A stretch of DNA of 64,000 nt from Luteolibacter sp. LG18 (GTDB lineage: Bacteria; Verrucomicrobiota; Verrucomicrobiia; Verrucomicrobiales; Akkermansiaceae), in the NCBI RefSeq assembly GCF_036322585.1, contig NZ_AP024600.1, positions 1,240,001 to 1,304,000 of the forward strand. The letters are read 5' to 3'. Positions within the stretch are counted from its first letter, which is position 1. Each line of letters opens with the position of its first letter. The notes under the pieces were generated by a model. That model was not told where the DNA came from. It did not search any database and was given only the letters and a program-made list of their open reading frames with translations. Shown here piece after piece: positions 34,457-42,860 of this stretch. A program made the position numbers and the translations under genes.

Positions 34457-35719
34457 TCACACCTCGATCTTCCACGGCCCGCGCATCGGCTGGTTGATCA
34501 ATGCATTCGCCGCGGGATCGTCGAACTTCAGCGTCTTCGGATCGAACTTGAGGCTCTTGTTCAGGCGGTGGGCGGTGACGCCCATGTTCACCATCGTGCA
34601 GGACCAGAAGCCGTTGCTCTCGTTGAGCGCGAATTTCTTCCGCGTCCGCACGGCCTCGTGGAAGTCGGCGAGTTGCGGCTCGGGATCGGGCAGCGCGGCG
34701 AGTTTCTTCTCCAGGTCCGGGATGTCGGATTTGAAGTTCTTGAAGATCTTCCCCTTCGGCCCCTCGATGTAAGCCGCGTCCTTGTCCTTGTTCTCGCCGT
34801 CGAGGATCACCTTGCAGCCGTCGGCGTAGGTGAACTCGATGCGCCGCCACGAGCCGATGGCATCGGAGTCCTGCGGATCGGCGTCGATCTCCACCGAGAT
34901 CGGACCGGTGTCGTCCTTGCCCAGGATATACTGGACCGGATCGAGATAGTGCTGGCCCATGTCGCCGAGGCCGCCGCCATCGTAGTCCCAGTAGCCGCGG
35001 AAGGTCTGGTGCGTGCGGTGCGCGTTGTAGGGCTTCATCGGCGCGGGCCCGAGCCAGAAATCGTAGTCGAATCCCTCCGGCACCGGTTGCACCGGCAGGT
35101 CCTTCTTGCCGGACCACACGAACTTCCAATCGAAGCCCGTCACACCGGAAACGGTGACCTTCAGCGGCCAGCCGAGCAGACCGTGCATCGCCGCCTTCTT
35201 GAGCTGCTTCACCGGCACGCCCATCCCGTAGAAGTTGTCCTTGAAGCGGAACCAGGTGTTGAGACGGAACACGCGCTTGTGCTTCTCCACCGCCTTCACC
35301 ATCGCGACGCCCTCGCCGATCGTGCGGCTCATCGGCTTCTCACACCAGATGTCCTTGCCCGCCTTCGCGGCCTCGATCGCCATCAGCGCGTGCCAATGCG
35401 GCGGCGTGGCCACGTGGATGATGTCGATGTCCTTGCGCGCGAGCACCTCGCGGAAATCGTGGTAACCTTGGATGCCCTTCGCCTCGCCACCGGCCTGCTG
35501 CATCCTCTGGTCGAGGTGGCGTTTGTCGACGTCGCACAGCGCGAGCAATTTTCCCGGCATGCCGAGGTGCGAGGCACTGATGCCACCGCAGCCGATAATG
35601 GCGCGGGTCAGCTCCTGCGAGGGCGGCGTCTGGCCGGAGAGCCCGAGCACGCGGCTCGGCACGATCTGGATGGTCGCCAGCGCGGCGAACGACTTGAGGG
35701 CATGGCGACGGGTGATCAT
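34457..35719 (-). CDS. Exported (Tat) Gfo/Idh/MocA oxidoreductase
   Basis: A 420-residue oxidoreductase with a twin-arginine signal (M-I-T-R-R-H-A-L-K-S-F-A-A-L-A). The Rossmann motif is A-I-I-G-C-G-G-I-S, and the family lysine is in I-W-C-E-K-P-M-S-R near residue 128. The C-terminal domain has W-L-G-P-A-P, W-D-Y-D-G-G-G-L-G-D-M-G-Q-H and D-P-V-Q-Y, typical of the periplasmic branch that carries a tightly bound cofactor. It lies 126 bases downstream of the MFS gene on the same strand. Confidence 0.9.
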   Translation of the reverse strand: MITRRHALKSFAALATIQIVPSRVLGLSGQTPPSQELTRAIIGCGGISASHLGMPGKLLALCDVDKRHLDQRMQQAGGEAKGIQGYHDFREVLARKDIDIIHVATPPHWHALMAIEAAKAGKDIWCEKPMSRTIGEGVAMVKAVEKHKRVFRLNTWFRFKDNFYGMGVPVKQLKKAAMHGLLGWPLKVTVSGVTGFDWKFVWSGKKDLPVQPVPEGFDYDFWLGPAPMKPYNAHRTHQTFRGYWDYDGGGLGDMGQHYLDPVQYILGKDDTGPISVEIDADPQDSDAIGSWRRIEFTYADGCKVILDGENKDKDAAYIEGPKGKIFKNFKSDIPDLEKKLAALPDPEPQLADFHEAVRTRKKFALNESNGFWSCTMVNMGVTAHRLNKSLKFDPKTLKFDDPAANALINQPMRGPWKIEV

Positions 35720-35845
35720 GACAAAATCAGGGAACCGTTTGGCTACGAAGGAAAGGCGGGCCGTGTTTCAACACTCCCGTCTCTCCTATTCCGCGTTCGG
35801 GGATTTCCGGACACACCCCGTGATCAATTTTGTCCAAGTGCCACC

Positions 35846-37141
35846 TCAAGGGAGCTCGGACGGCACGTTCACCGGCGGCTTGCCCGGAGCGGCGCGGTCC
35901 CAGAACGCGAGGGCGAACACAACGGCCACGCCCACCGCGATGCCCGCGGGCATCAGCCAGAAGGCCTTCGCGCCCGCCAGCCAACCTTCCTTCGTCGCCG
36001 CATCGAGGCCGGTGTGGCCGCTCCACCAGTCCAGCACCTTGTTCCCCACCAGCATCCCCGCGCCGTAGGTGAGCAGACCGATGAGTCCCTGCGCGCTGGC
36101 GCGGATCTCGCGGGGTGCCTTGCGGTCGGTGTAGAGCTGGCCGGTCACGAAAAAGAAATCGTAGCAGATGCCGTGCAGGGCGATGCCCAGGACCAGCATC
36201 GCGGGCACCGAGGGAGCGAGACCGAAGACCGCGTAGCGCAGCGTCCACGCCAGCATCGCGGTGAGCAGCATCCACTTCACGCCCAGCTTCCGGAAGAAGA
36301 ACGGCACCAGCGCCATGAACACCAGTTCGCTGACCTGTCCCAGCGCCATGACCCCCGCGGACTTCTCGCCGAAGGACGCCTTCGCCACGAAGGGGTAGGT
36401 CATCGCGTAGTAGAACGCGAGCGGGATGCAGATCAGGAACGAGCACACCGCGAACACCAGGAAGGCCGGGTCCTTGAACATCCGGAAGGAATCGAGCCCC
36501 AGGATCTTCACGATGCTGATGGGCGTGCCGCGGCCGCTCGGCGGCGTGGCGGGAAGCATGAAACTATAGAGGCCGTAGATCGCGCTCACCACCGCTCCCA
36601 GTTTCATCGGGAACGCGGTCGAACCCGCGTCGGTGATGCCGGGCAGCACCGGCAGCTTCACCAGCCCGAAGACCGACTGCGCCACCACCAGTCCGGCGAC
36701 GATCCAGCCGATGGTCCCCCACAGCCGGATCCTCGGGAACTCCTCGTCGGCATCCGCGATATTGTGGAAGGCGATCGTGTTCACCAGCGCGAGCGTGGGC
36801 ATGTAGCACAGGAAATAGCCGAGCAACCACGCGAAGAGAGCGTCCGGCGAGCTGGTGACCGAGGCGCATTTCCACAGCAGCGCGGCCCCCGCGAGGTGCA
36901 GCACGCCATTGACCCGCTCCGCGTTGAAAAAGCGGTCCGCCACCAGGCCCACGAACAGCGGCGCGATCAGGGCCGCCCAGTTGTTCGTGGAGTAGATGTG
37001 GCCCACCACGTTCTGCCCGGCGAAGATCTGCCCGAGGTAGCCCCCGAGCGGGACGAAGAAGCTGCCCCAGATGAAAAACTGCAGAAACATCATCACGGAC
37101 AACTTGAACGTGGTGCCGGTGGAGGACGGGGCGTGGCTCAT
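35846..37141 (-). CDS. MFS permease of the nucleoside:H+ symporter (NupG-like) type
   Basis: A 431-residue inner-membrane protein with about twelve membrane segments. Marks of the NupG/XapB-like family are L-R-L-W-G-T-I-G-W-I near residue 135, F-G-E-K-S-A-G-V-M-A-L-G-Q-V-S-E and the late I-R-A-S-A-Q-G-L-I-G. In this phylum, members often lie with Gfo/Idh/MocA genes and are likely to carry sugars or nucleoside-like compounds. Start 37141 gives the usual N terminus; an upstream in-frame start at 37189 adds an atypical 16 residues. Divergent from the next oxidoreductase gene. Confidence 0.88.
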   Translation of the reverse strand: MSHAPSSTGTTFKLSVMMFLQFFIWGSFFVPLGGYLGQIFAGQNVVGHIYSTNNWAALIAPLFVGLVADRFFNAERVNGVLHLAGAALLWKCASVTSSPDALFAWLLGYFLCYMPTLALVNTIAFHNIADADEEFPRIRLWGTIGWIVAGLVVAQSVFGLVKLPVLPGITDAGSTAFPMKLGAVVSAIYGLYSFMLPATPPSGRGTPISIVKILGLDSFRMFKDPAFLVFAVCSFLICIPLAFYYAMTYPFVAKASFGEKSAGVMALGQVSELVFMALVPFFFRKLGVKWMLLTAMLAWTLRYAVFGLAPSVPAMLVLGIALHGICYDFFFVTGQLYTDRKAPREIRASAQGLIGLLTYGAGMLVGNKVLDWWSGHTGLDAATKEGWLAGAKAFWLMPAGIAVGVAVVFALAFWDRAAPGKPPVNVPSELP

Positions 37142-37158
37142 GGTCGGGTCGATACGAA

Positions 37159-37205
37159 ATCCGGTTCCTAATATTTCGCCACACTGCAAGGGATCGGAAC
37201 CGGAT
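37159..37205. promoter_or_regulatory. Inverted repeat in the divergent MFS/oxidoreductase promoter region
   Basis: ATCCGGTTCC (37159-37168) and GGAACCGGAT (37196-37205) are perfect 10-base inverted repeats, with centres 37 bases apart. They lie 17 bases upstream of the MFS start. An operator shared by both directions is a reasonable guess. No regulator gene is adjacent. Confidence 0.45.
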
Positions 37206-37381
37206 GTCGATCCGGAAGAAAATTCCAGGTATTTCCGTCAGCTTCCGGGAATCCACGGTATCGGAAAAACGCGCGCTTCCCGAGGGTTTCCATGCAACCT
37301 CCGGGTGGGACGATTCCTTGAAATATCGGGGTTCAGCCCTACCGTAACGAGCCGCGTCAATCATTTGTCACCGTTCCTGTC

Positions 37382-38680
37382 ATGAAGCCATCCGCACTCG
37401 ATCGTCGTACGTTTTTGGGAGTCACCGGGGCCACCGTCGCCGCCGCCGGCTTCCCCGCCATCCTGAAGGGTGAAGAAGCCGCCGCCTCGAAACAATTGAA
37501 GATCGGCCTCATCGGCTGCGGTGGCCGCGGCACCGGCGCCGCCAGCCAGGCGCTCTCCGCCGATCCGAACGTGAAACTGTGGGCCATGGGCGACGCCTTC
37601 GCTCCCGCGATCAAGAACAGCCTGCACAACCTCGCGAAATTCGGCGACAAGCTGGACGTCCCCGAAGCCCGCCAGTTCGCCGGGCTCGATGCCTTCCAGA
37701 AGGTGATCGAAAGCGGCGTGGACGTCGTCCTCCTCGCCTCGCCTCCGGGATTCCGCCCGCAGCACCTGCGCGCCGCGATCGAGGCCGGCAAGCACGTCTT
37801 CGCCGAGAAACCGATGGCGGTCGACGTGGCCGGCGTGAAGTCGGTGCTCGAATCCGCGAAGCTCGCGAAGCAGAAGAACGTCTCGATCCAGCACGGCTTC
37901 TGCTGGCGCTTCGCCCCCGGCGTGCGCGAGGCCTACGGCAAGATCACCTCGGGTGAGCTCGGCCGGGTCTACTCCGTCTACGGCACCTACTTCGGCACCC
38001 CGCCGAAGCCGCTCCAGCCCGGCATGAAGAAGCCAAGCAACATGGGCGAGGTGGAATGGCAGGTCGCCTGGTGGAACAACTTCGAATGGCTCAGCGGCGG
38101 CCCGTTGCTCGAGCAGGCGATCCACACCGTCGACAAGATCGCGTGGGCAATGAACGACGTCGCCCCGATCGCCGCCATCGCCAACGGCGGCCGCGCGATG
38201 CGCACCGATGACAGCAACATCTACGACCACTACAACATCACCTTCGAATACCCCGGCGGAGTCATCTGCCACATGGGCGAGCGCCAGTTCCCCGGCCTCT
38301 ACGCCGAGGTGGTGGACCGCGTGTATTGCGAGAAGGGCACCGTGGTCTGTCCGGACAATCCGATGGTGCTCGGCCTCGATGGCCGCAAGCGCCAGTGGAT
38401 GTACCGCCCGCAGCCGGGCATGGAACAGAACATGTACCAGGTCTGCCACAACGAGTTCTTCGCCTCGCTGCGCAAAGGCGAGATCATCAACAAGGGCGAA
38501 TACATGGCGAACAGCACCATGCTCGCCATCCTCGGCCGCGAGGCCGCCCACACCGGCCTGCGCGTGACCTGGGACGACCTGTGGAAGGTGAACCAGGACA
38601 TGGCCCCGGACACCCTCAAGTTCCAGGACGCGTTCGCGATCGCCCCCGCGCCGGTGCCGGGTAAGTACAAGCTCGCCTGA
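37382..38680 (+). CDS. Exported (Tat) Gfo/Idh/MocA oxidoreductase
   Basis: A 432-residue oxidoreductase with a textbook twin-arginine signal: D-R-R-T-F-L-G-V-T-G-A-T-V-A-A-A-G. The Rossmann motif is G-L-I-G-C-G-G-R-G-T-G, and the lysine is in V-F-A-E-K-P-M-A-V near residue 141. The C-terminal domain has W-N-N-F-E-W-L-S-G-G and the histidine motif L-L-E-Q-A-I-H-T-V-D. It is exported folded with its cofactor bound and probably oxidises a sugar in the periplasm. It is divergent from the MFS gene and ends in a strong terminator. Confidence 0.92.
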   Translation: MKPSALDRRTFLGVTGATVAAAGFPAILKGEEAAASKQLKIGLIGCGGRGTGAASQALSADPNVKLWAMGDAFAPAIKNSLHNLAKFGDKLDVPEARQFAGLDAFQKVIESGVDVVLLASPPGFRPQHLRAAIEAGKHVFAEKPMAVDVAGVKSVLESAKLAKQKNVSIQHGFCWRFAPGVREAYGKITSGELGRVYSVYGTYFGTPPKPLQPGMKKPSNMGEVEWQVAWWNNFEWLSGGPLLEQAIHTVDKIAWAMNDVAPIAAIANGGRAMRTDDSNIYDHYNITFEYPGGVICHMGERQFPGLYAEVVDRVYCEKGTVVCPDNPMVLGLDGRKRQWMYRPQPGMEQNMYQVCHNEFFASLRKGEIINKGEYMANSTMLAILGREAAHTGLRVTWDDLWKVNQDMAPDTLKFQDAFAIAPAPVPGKYKLA

Positions 38681-38703
38681 CCTTCCCTTCCGTGATCGAA
38701 TCC

Positions 38704-38732
38704 AAGCCCCCGGAAATCGCTTCCGGGGGCTT
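38704..38732 (+). terminator. Rho-independent terminator of the oxidoreductase gene
   Basis: AAGCCCCCGGAA (38704-38715) and TTCCGGGGGCTT (38721-38732) form a perfect 12-bp stem with an ATCGC loop, followed by CCTTTTG. It ends 13 bases before the next gene, which therefore needs its own promoter or read-through. Confidence 0.8.
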
Positions 38733-38745
38733 CCTTTTGCCCGCC

Positions 38746-39855
38746 ATGCACGCCCGATTGCTTTCCATCCTGCCGCTCCTCGTCGTCACCGCGCGCGCCG
38801 ACGATTCCGCGCTGCCGCATCCCGAACTCCTTCCCACCACGAAGAAGATCCACGAGCTGGTCGCGAAGGAAACTGCACCCGCCGCGGACGCCATGAAGCC
38901 CTTCAGCGAAAAAGTGCCGAAGGCCGCGGACGCCACCTTCGATCTCGTCCCCATCCCCGGCGGCGAATTCACCATCGGATCACCGGACAGCGAGACCAAG
39001 CGCGGCAACGACGAAGGCCCGCAAAAGAAACTCAAGATCGAGCCGTTCTGGATGGGCAAGATCGAGGTGACCTGGGACCTCTACCAGCCCTTCATGGACA
39101 ACCAGAAGGCGCGCAACAAGGACGGCACCCTCAATCGCGACAACAATCTCACCACCTCCGAACCGCCGGAACAGAAGGACGGCGAGACGCTCGTCGACGT
39201 GGTCACGCAGCCGACCCCGCCGCACCTGCCGATGCACTTCGGCATGGGCGAGGGCTATTCGAAGCAGTATCCCGCCATCGGGGTGACGGCCCACGCCGCG
39301 AGCAAGTTCTGCGAATGGCTCAGCGCCCAGACCGGCCACTTCTACCGCCTGCCCACCGAGGCGGAGTGGGAATACGCCTGCCGCGCCGGCACCAAGACCG
39401 CCTACTTCTTCGGCGATGATCCGGCCCAGCTCGACGACTACGCGTGGTCGGTCGGCAATTCCGAATACCAGTACCAGAAGGTCGGCACGAAGAAGGCGAA
39501 CCCGTGGGGACTCTTCGACATGCACGGCAACGTCGCCGAACTCTGCCTTGACCAGTACATTCCCGATGCCTACGCGAAGGCCAAGGACGGCGCGACCAAT
39601 CCCTGGATGCCGGTGACCAAGCGCTACCCCACCGTCTACCGCGGCGGCAGTTGGAACGACGACCCGGACAAGCTCCGCTCCGCCGCCCGCGGCCACACCG
39701 ATCCGGCGCTGAAGATGATCGACCCGCAGGTGCCGAAATCGCTGTGGTATTTCACCAACGCCCCCTGGCTCGGCTTCCGCGTCATCCGCCCGCTCAAGAC
39801 CCCGAGCGCGGAGGAAATGCACCGCTACTGGAACATGGACGGCGATAGCGAGTGA
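38746..39855 (+). CDS. Exported formylglycine-generating-enzyme-fold protein (no catalytic cysteines)
   Basis: A 369-residue exported protein with the FGE-sulfatase (SUMF1) fold. Marks: I-P-G-G-E-F-T-I-G-S near residue 70, the E-V-T-W-D-L-Y entry, R-L-P-T-E-A-E-W-E-Y-A-C-R-A-G-T near 205, W-G-L-F-D-M-H-G-N-V-A-E, and Y-R-G-G-S-W near 300. True formylglycine-generating enzymes carry two cysteines just after the last motif; here the sequence is N-D-D-P-D-K-L-R-S-A-A-R, without them. It is therefore probably not a sulfatase activator but a binding or modified-function member. The start at 38746 begins a signal peptide. Confidence 0.85.
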   Translation: MHARLLSILPLLVVTARADDSALPHPELLPTTKKIHELVAKETAPAADAMKPFSEKVPKAADATFDLVPIPGGEFTIGSPDSETKRGNDEGPQKKLKIEPFWMGKIEVTWDLYQPFMDNQKARNKDGTLNRDNNLTTSEPPEQKDGETLVDVVTQPTPPHLPMHFGMGEGYSKQYPAIGVTAHAASKFCEWLSAQTGHFYRLPTEAEWEYACRAGTKTAYFFGDDPAQLDDYAWSVGNSEYQYQKVGTKKANPWGLFDMHGNVAELCLDQYIPDAYAKAKDGATNPWMPVTKRYPTVYRGGSWNDDPDKLRSAARGHTDPALKMIDPQVPKSLWYFTNAPWLGFRVIRPLKTPSAEEMHRYWNMDGDSE

Positions 39856-39871
39856 TTCTCTCACTGGGACC

Positions 39872-39887
39872 GCGGACTTCAGTCCGC
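39872..39887. repeat. Small palindrome in the gap before apbE
   Basis: GCGGACT-TC-AGTCCGC is a perfect 7-bp stem with a 2-base loop, between the FGE-fold gene and apbE. Its form resembles short dispersed palindromes, but with no T-run it is not a convincing terminator. Confidence 0.35.
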
Positions 39888-39896
39888 CCTTCATCC

Positions 39897-40865
39897 ATGA
39901 AGCCCCCTTGGCTCCTCCTCTTACTCTGCCTTCCTCTACTCTGCCGCGCGGAAGACCACCGCTTCACCTTCGAGCGCGGCCTGATGGGCACGCGCTTCGC
40001 CATCACCACCCACGGCCCCGATGAGGTGAAGGCGAAGGAAGCCGCCGCCGACGCCTTCGCGAAAGCGGAGGAGATCAACGCGGTGGCCTCCGACTACATC
40101 GCGGACAGCGAGGTGCTCTCCCTTTCGAAAGCGCCCCCCGGCCAAGCCACCGTCGCCTCCCCTCTCCTTTTCGACCTCCTCGTCAAAGCCCGCCACGCCG
40201 CGGACCTCACCGAGGGCCGCTTCGATCCCACCATCGGCCCGCTCACGAAACTGTGGCGCGAAACCCGCCGCCGCGGCCAGCTCCCCGATGCGGACACGCT
40301 GGCCAAAGCCCGCGCCGCCTGCGATTGGCATGCCTTGAAACTCGATCCAGCCACCCGCGGCGTGACTTTGGAGAAACCCGGCATGCGCCTCGATCTCGGC
40401 GGCATCGCGAAGGGCTACGCGGCCGATGCCATGTTCACCCTTCTCCGCGACCGCGGCTTTCCCCGCACCTGCGTCGCCGCCGGTGGCGATCTGCGTCTCG
40501 GCGATCCTCCGCCCGGCGAAACCGGCTGGAAAGTCGGCATCCGCTCCCTGGAGAAGGACAAGCTGTCCGACGAAATCCCGCTCGCGAACTGCGGCGTTTC
40601 CACCTCCGGGGATCTCCAGCAGTTCGTGGAAATCAGTGGCGTGCGTTACTCGCACATCATTGATCCCGCGACCGGCCTCGGCATGACCCGCCACCTCGCC
40701 GTCACCATCGTGGCGAAGGACACCACCACCAGCGATTCGCTCGACAACGCCGCCTGCCTGGCCGAGCCGGATCAAGCGGAAGCCTTGGAGAAATCGTGGG
40801 GCGCGATCCGGGTGATCGTCACCACTCCGCCGCCTATCCCTTCGCCCGCTCCCGCAGGCCGCTGA
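39897..40865 (+). CDS. apbE: FAD:protein FMN transferase (ApbE)
   Basis: A 322-residue exported flavin transferase with a leucine-rich signal peptide. ApbE attaches FMN from FAD to a threonine or serine of target proteins such as Rnf/Nqr subunits or extracellular flavoproteins. Visible motifs: M-G-T-R-F near the start, G-R-F-D-P-T-I-G-P-L-T, L-D-L-G-G-I-A-K-G-Y-A-A-D, V-A-A-G-G-D-L-R and H-I-I-D-P-A-T-G. No flavoprotein target is encoded beside it. Its 3' end overlaps the end of the convergent lysR-type gene by 32 bases. Confidence 0.93.
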   Translation: MKPPWLLLLLCLPLLCRAEDHRFTFERGLMGTRFAITTHGPDEVKAKEAAADAFAKAEEINAVASDYIADSEVLSLSKAPPGQATVASPLLFDLLVKARHAADLTEGRFDPTIGPLTKLWRETRRRGQLPDADTLAKARAACDWHALKLDPATRGVTLEKPGMRLDLGGIAKGYAADAMFTLLRDRGFPRTCVAAGGDLRLGDPPPGETGWKVGIRSLEKDKLSDEIPLANCGVSTSGDLQQFVEISGVRYSHIIDPATGLGMTRHLAVTIVAKDTTTSDSLDNAACLAEPDQAEALEKSWGAIRVIVTTPPPIPSPAPAGR

Positions 40866-41709
40866 GCACCAGCTCCGCCAGCGGGTTCAGCTTGCCGCGC
40901 CACAGTCCGGCGATGGCCAGCTTCGGGAACGCCCCCAGCTCCAGGCTGGTCACGCCGCGCGCGATGCGGATGCCGGGCGCGGCCACGCTGAGGCCGGCGC
41001 CGAAGCCCTTCGCCACATAGGTATGCACCAGTTCCAGCGAGTTCACCTCGATGCTCGCCGGCCAACGGATGCCCGCCTTGTCCAGCCCCTTGGCAAACAA
41101 GCGTGAGATCGCCGCGAACTCCGGCGGCCGCACCAACGGCAGGGCGCCCGCGATGCCCGCGACCCCGGACTTCGGCACGCTGAAACCCGGTGGCAGCAGC
41201 AGCAACAGCGGCATCGAGATCAGCGTCTCATGCTTCACGCCGGACGGCGGCCTCTCGACCAGTTCCGTCACCGCCAGATCCACCTCCTCGCGCTCCAGCA
41301 TCTCGAAGGCGCTGCCCTGGTCCGCATCGGAGAGGAAGAGTTCGAGGTCCGGCTGCACCTTCCGGACCGCCGAGAGCACCGCGGGCAGGTGATCCCGGAT
41401 CAGGGTCACCGGAGCCGCCAGGCGCAGCCGCCGCGAAGCCTTCCCCGAGATCCGCGCCGTGATTTCCGGCAGCGATGTGAAAAACGGCGAGAGGAAATCG
41501 AACAGCTCCTTTCCCGCAGGAGTCAGCTTGAAGGGGCGGCGCTGGAACAAGCGCACGCCGAGATCCTTTTCCAACTGTGCCACCTGCCCACTCACCGCCG
41601 GCTGCTGGATGCCGTAGGGCATCGCGCGTGTCGCCGCCGTGATGCCGCCGCTGCTCGCGACGTGGTAGAACAGCTCCAGGTGGTGCAGGTTTGGCGGGGT
41701 TTCCGGCAT
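40834..41709 (-). CDS. LysR-family transcriptional regulator
   Basis: A 291-residue regulator. The N-terminal helix-turn-helix is visible as L-E-L-F-Y-H-V-A-S-S-G-G-I-T-A-A-T with Q-Q-P-A-V-S-G-Q-V-A-Q-L-E-K-D-L-G-V-R-L-F-Q-R, followed by the linker helix and a periplasmic-binding-like effector domain from about residue 90. The recognition helix is typical (A-V-S-x-x-V-x-x-L-E). It is convergent with apbE. Nothing lies divergently within 145 bases upstream on the other strand, so its target is not obvious. A perfect 7+7 inverted repeat upstream suggests autoregulation. Confidence 0.93.
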   Translation of the reverse strand: MPETPPNLHHLELFYHVASSGGITAATRAMPYGIQQPAVSGQVAQLEKDLGVRLFQRRPFKLTPAGKELFDFLSPFFTSLPEITARISGKASRRLRLAAPVTLIRDHLPAVLSAVRKVQPDLELFLSDADQGSAFEMLEREEVDLAVTELVERPPSGVKHETLISMPLLLLLPPGFSVPKSGVAGIAGALPLVRPPEFAAISRLFAKGLDKAGIRWPASIEVNSLELVHTYVAKGFGAGLSVAAPGIRIARGVTSLELGAFPKLAIAGLWRGKLNPLAELVLSGLRERAKG

Positions 41710-41731
41710 GCCGCCATCATCGCCTGAATCG

Positions 41732-41749
41732 ATGTTTTGACAAAAACAT
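41732..41749. promoter_or_regulatory. Likely LysR-type operator
   Basis: ATGTTTT (41732-41738) and AAAACAT (41743-41749) form an inverted repeat that contains a T-N11-A core, the usual LysR-type binding site. It sits 22 bases upstream of the regulator's ATG (41709), fitting autoregulation. Confidence 0.55.
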
Positions 41750-41857
41750 TCGACTCACGGCATTCCTCGATTCCGGTCATCCTGCGGGTGTCTCGCAAAC
41801 TCCCCGTCCGGTGCGGTCCGCGCTCATGACGTGCGGCGCACCGGCGGCGGAGGCGGA

Positions 41858-42817
41858 TCACGGGTCCACCGGCTTGCCGAAGGCATTGTCCGCGGCCTTC
41901 CCGGCCGTCGCCTTGGTGGCATCCGGCTTGGTCGCGTCTTCCTTGGGCGTCAGCAGATCCCTGAACTGCTTCGCCCAGTCCGGAGCCTTGGCATGGGCGG
42001 CAAACTTTTCCAGATGCTGGAACATGTGCAACGCCGCGTTCCGCTGGTCGCCCGAGCGGTAGGCGTCCATCTCCATCTGCCAGACCAGCTCGGGGTAGGT
42101 CTCCTGCTGGAACTTCTCAGCCGCGCCTGGATCCTTCGCCCACTGGGCCGCGGCGATGCCTTCCTGCTGGATGCGCTTCGCCCACGCCGCCCGGAGGCCG
42201 TCGATCTTGTCCGCATGCCGCAGCGGCGGCATCACCACGCGCTCGAAAATCCCGTTCGTGTCCAGCGGCGCGGTCGGCCAGTCCTTCACCGTCACCGAGT
42301 CCACCCCATAGGTCTGGGCGAAGATCGAACCGAGCACGGATTGCCGCAGCACGTTGCGCTGGTCGGCCAGCTTCGCCGCGTTGCCGTAAATCTCGTCCAT
42401 CACCCGGGTCACCTCCGGGCCAAAGGTCGTGATCTCCTTTTTGGTCGAGGCCGCCTGAAGGGTCAGCAGCAGCCAGTGGAGCTGGAGCCGCAGCGCCTGA
42501 TGGAAGCCCGCGTCGGAGAGCTGCGCCTCCTGCTTGCGCTTCCACTCGCGGAATTCCTGCGGCTTCTTGCCCTGCTCCTCCACCTGCTGCTTCTCCACGC
42601 ACTTCAGGTAGAGCTCGAGCGCCGCCTGATCGCTCCCCACCGCCGCCTTGAACGCCGCCACGGCCATCGCATAGCGGGCGTCGGTCTTCGCGTCCGCCGT
42701 GTCCTGGATCTTCTGGAGTTTTTCCAAAAGGGCATCCCGGTCCGCCTGGCTCAGGGGATCGGCATGCAGCAGGGGGGCGATGGCGAGCATCACGGCAACA
42801 ATGGAGAATCCACGCAT
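41858..42817 (-). CDS. Exported helical protein of unknown function
   Basis: A 319-residue exported protein (signal M-R-G-F-S-I-V-A-V-M-L-A-I-A-P-L-L-H-A). The mature part is nearly all helical and rich in charged residues and glutamine (E-K-L-Q-K-I-Q-D-T; V-E-K-Q-Q-V-E-E-Q-G-K-K), with coiled-coil tendency. The C-terminal tail has a lysine/aspartate/threonine low-complexity stretch. I do not recognise a family. Start 42817 gives the signal peptide; 42856 is longer and less likely. It is last in a minus-strand run behind the IspH-like gene (43 bases). Confidence 0.65.
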   Translation of the reverse strand: MRGFSIVAVMLAIAPLLHADPLSQADRDALLEKLQKIQDTADAKTDARYAMAVAAFKAAVGSDQAALELYLKCVEKQQVEEQGKKPQEFREWKRKQEAQLSDAGFHQALRLQLHWLLLTLQAASTKKEITTFGPEVTRVMDEIYGNAAKLADQRNVLRQSVLGSIFAQTYGVDSVTVKDWPTAPLDTNGIFERVVMPPLRHADKIDGLRAAWAKRIQQEGIAAAQWAKDPGAAEKFQQETYPELVWQMEMDAYRSGDQRNAALHMFQHLEKFAAHAKAPDWAKQFRDLLTPKEDATKPDATKATAGKAADNAFGKPVDP

Positions 42818-42860
42818 AAGGGTCTTCTTGCACACCTCCCGCCCCTCGCCAAGCACTCGT

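Noticed and set aside
34568..37171. Long plus-strand frame (about 867 codons) opposite the oxidoreductase and MFS genes
   Set aside because: It crosses two genuine minus-strand genes and their intergenic gap, and has only low-complexity R/H/E/V composition.
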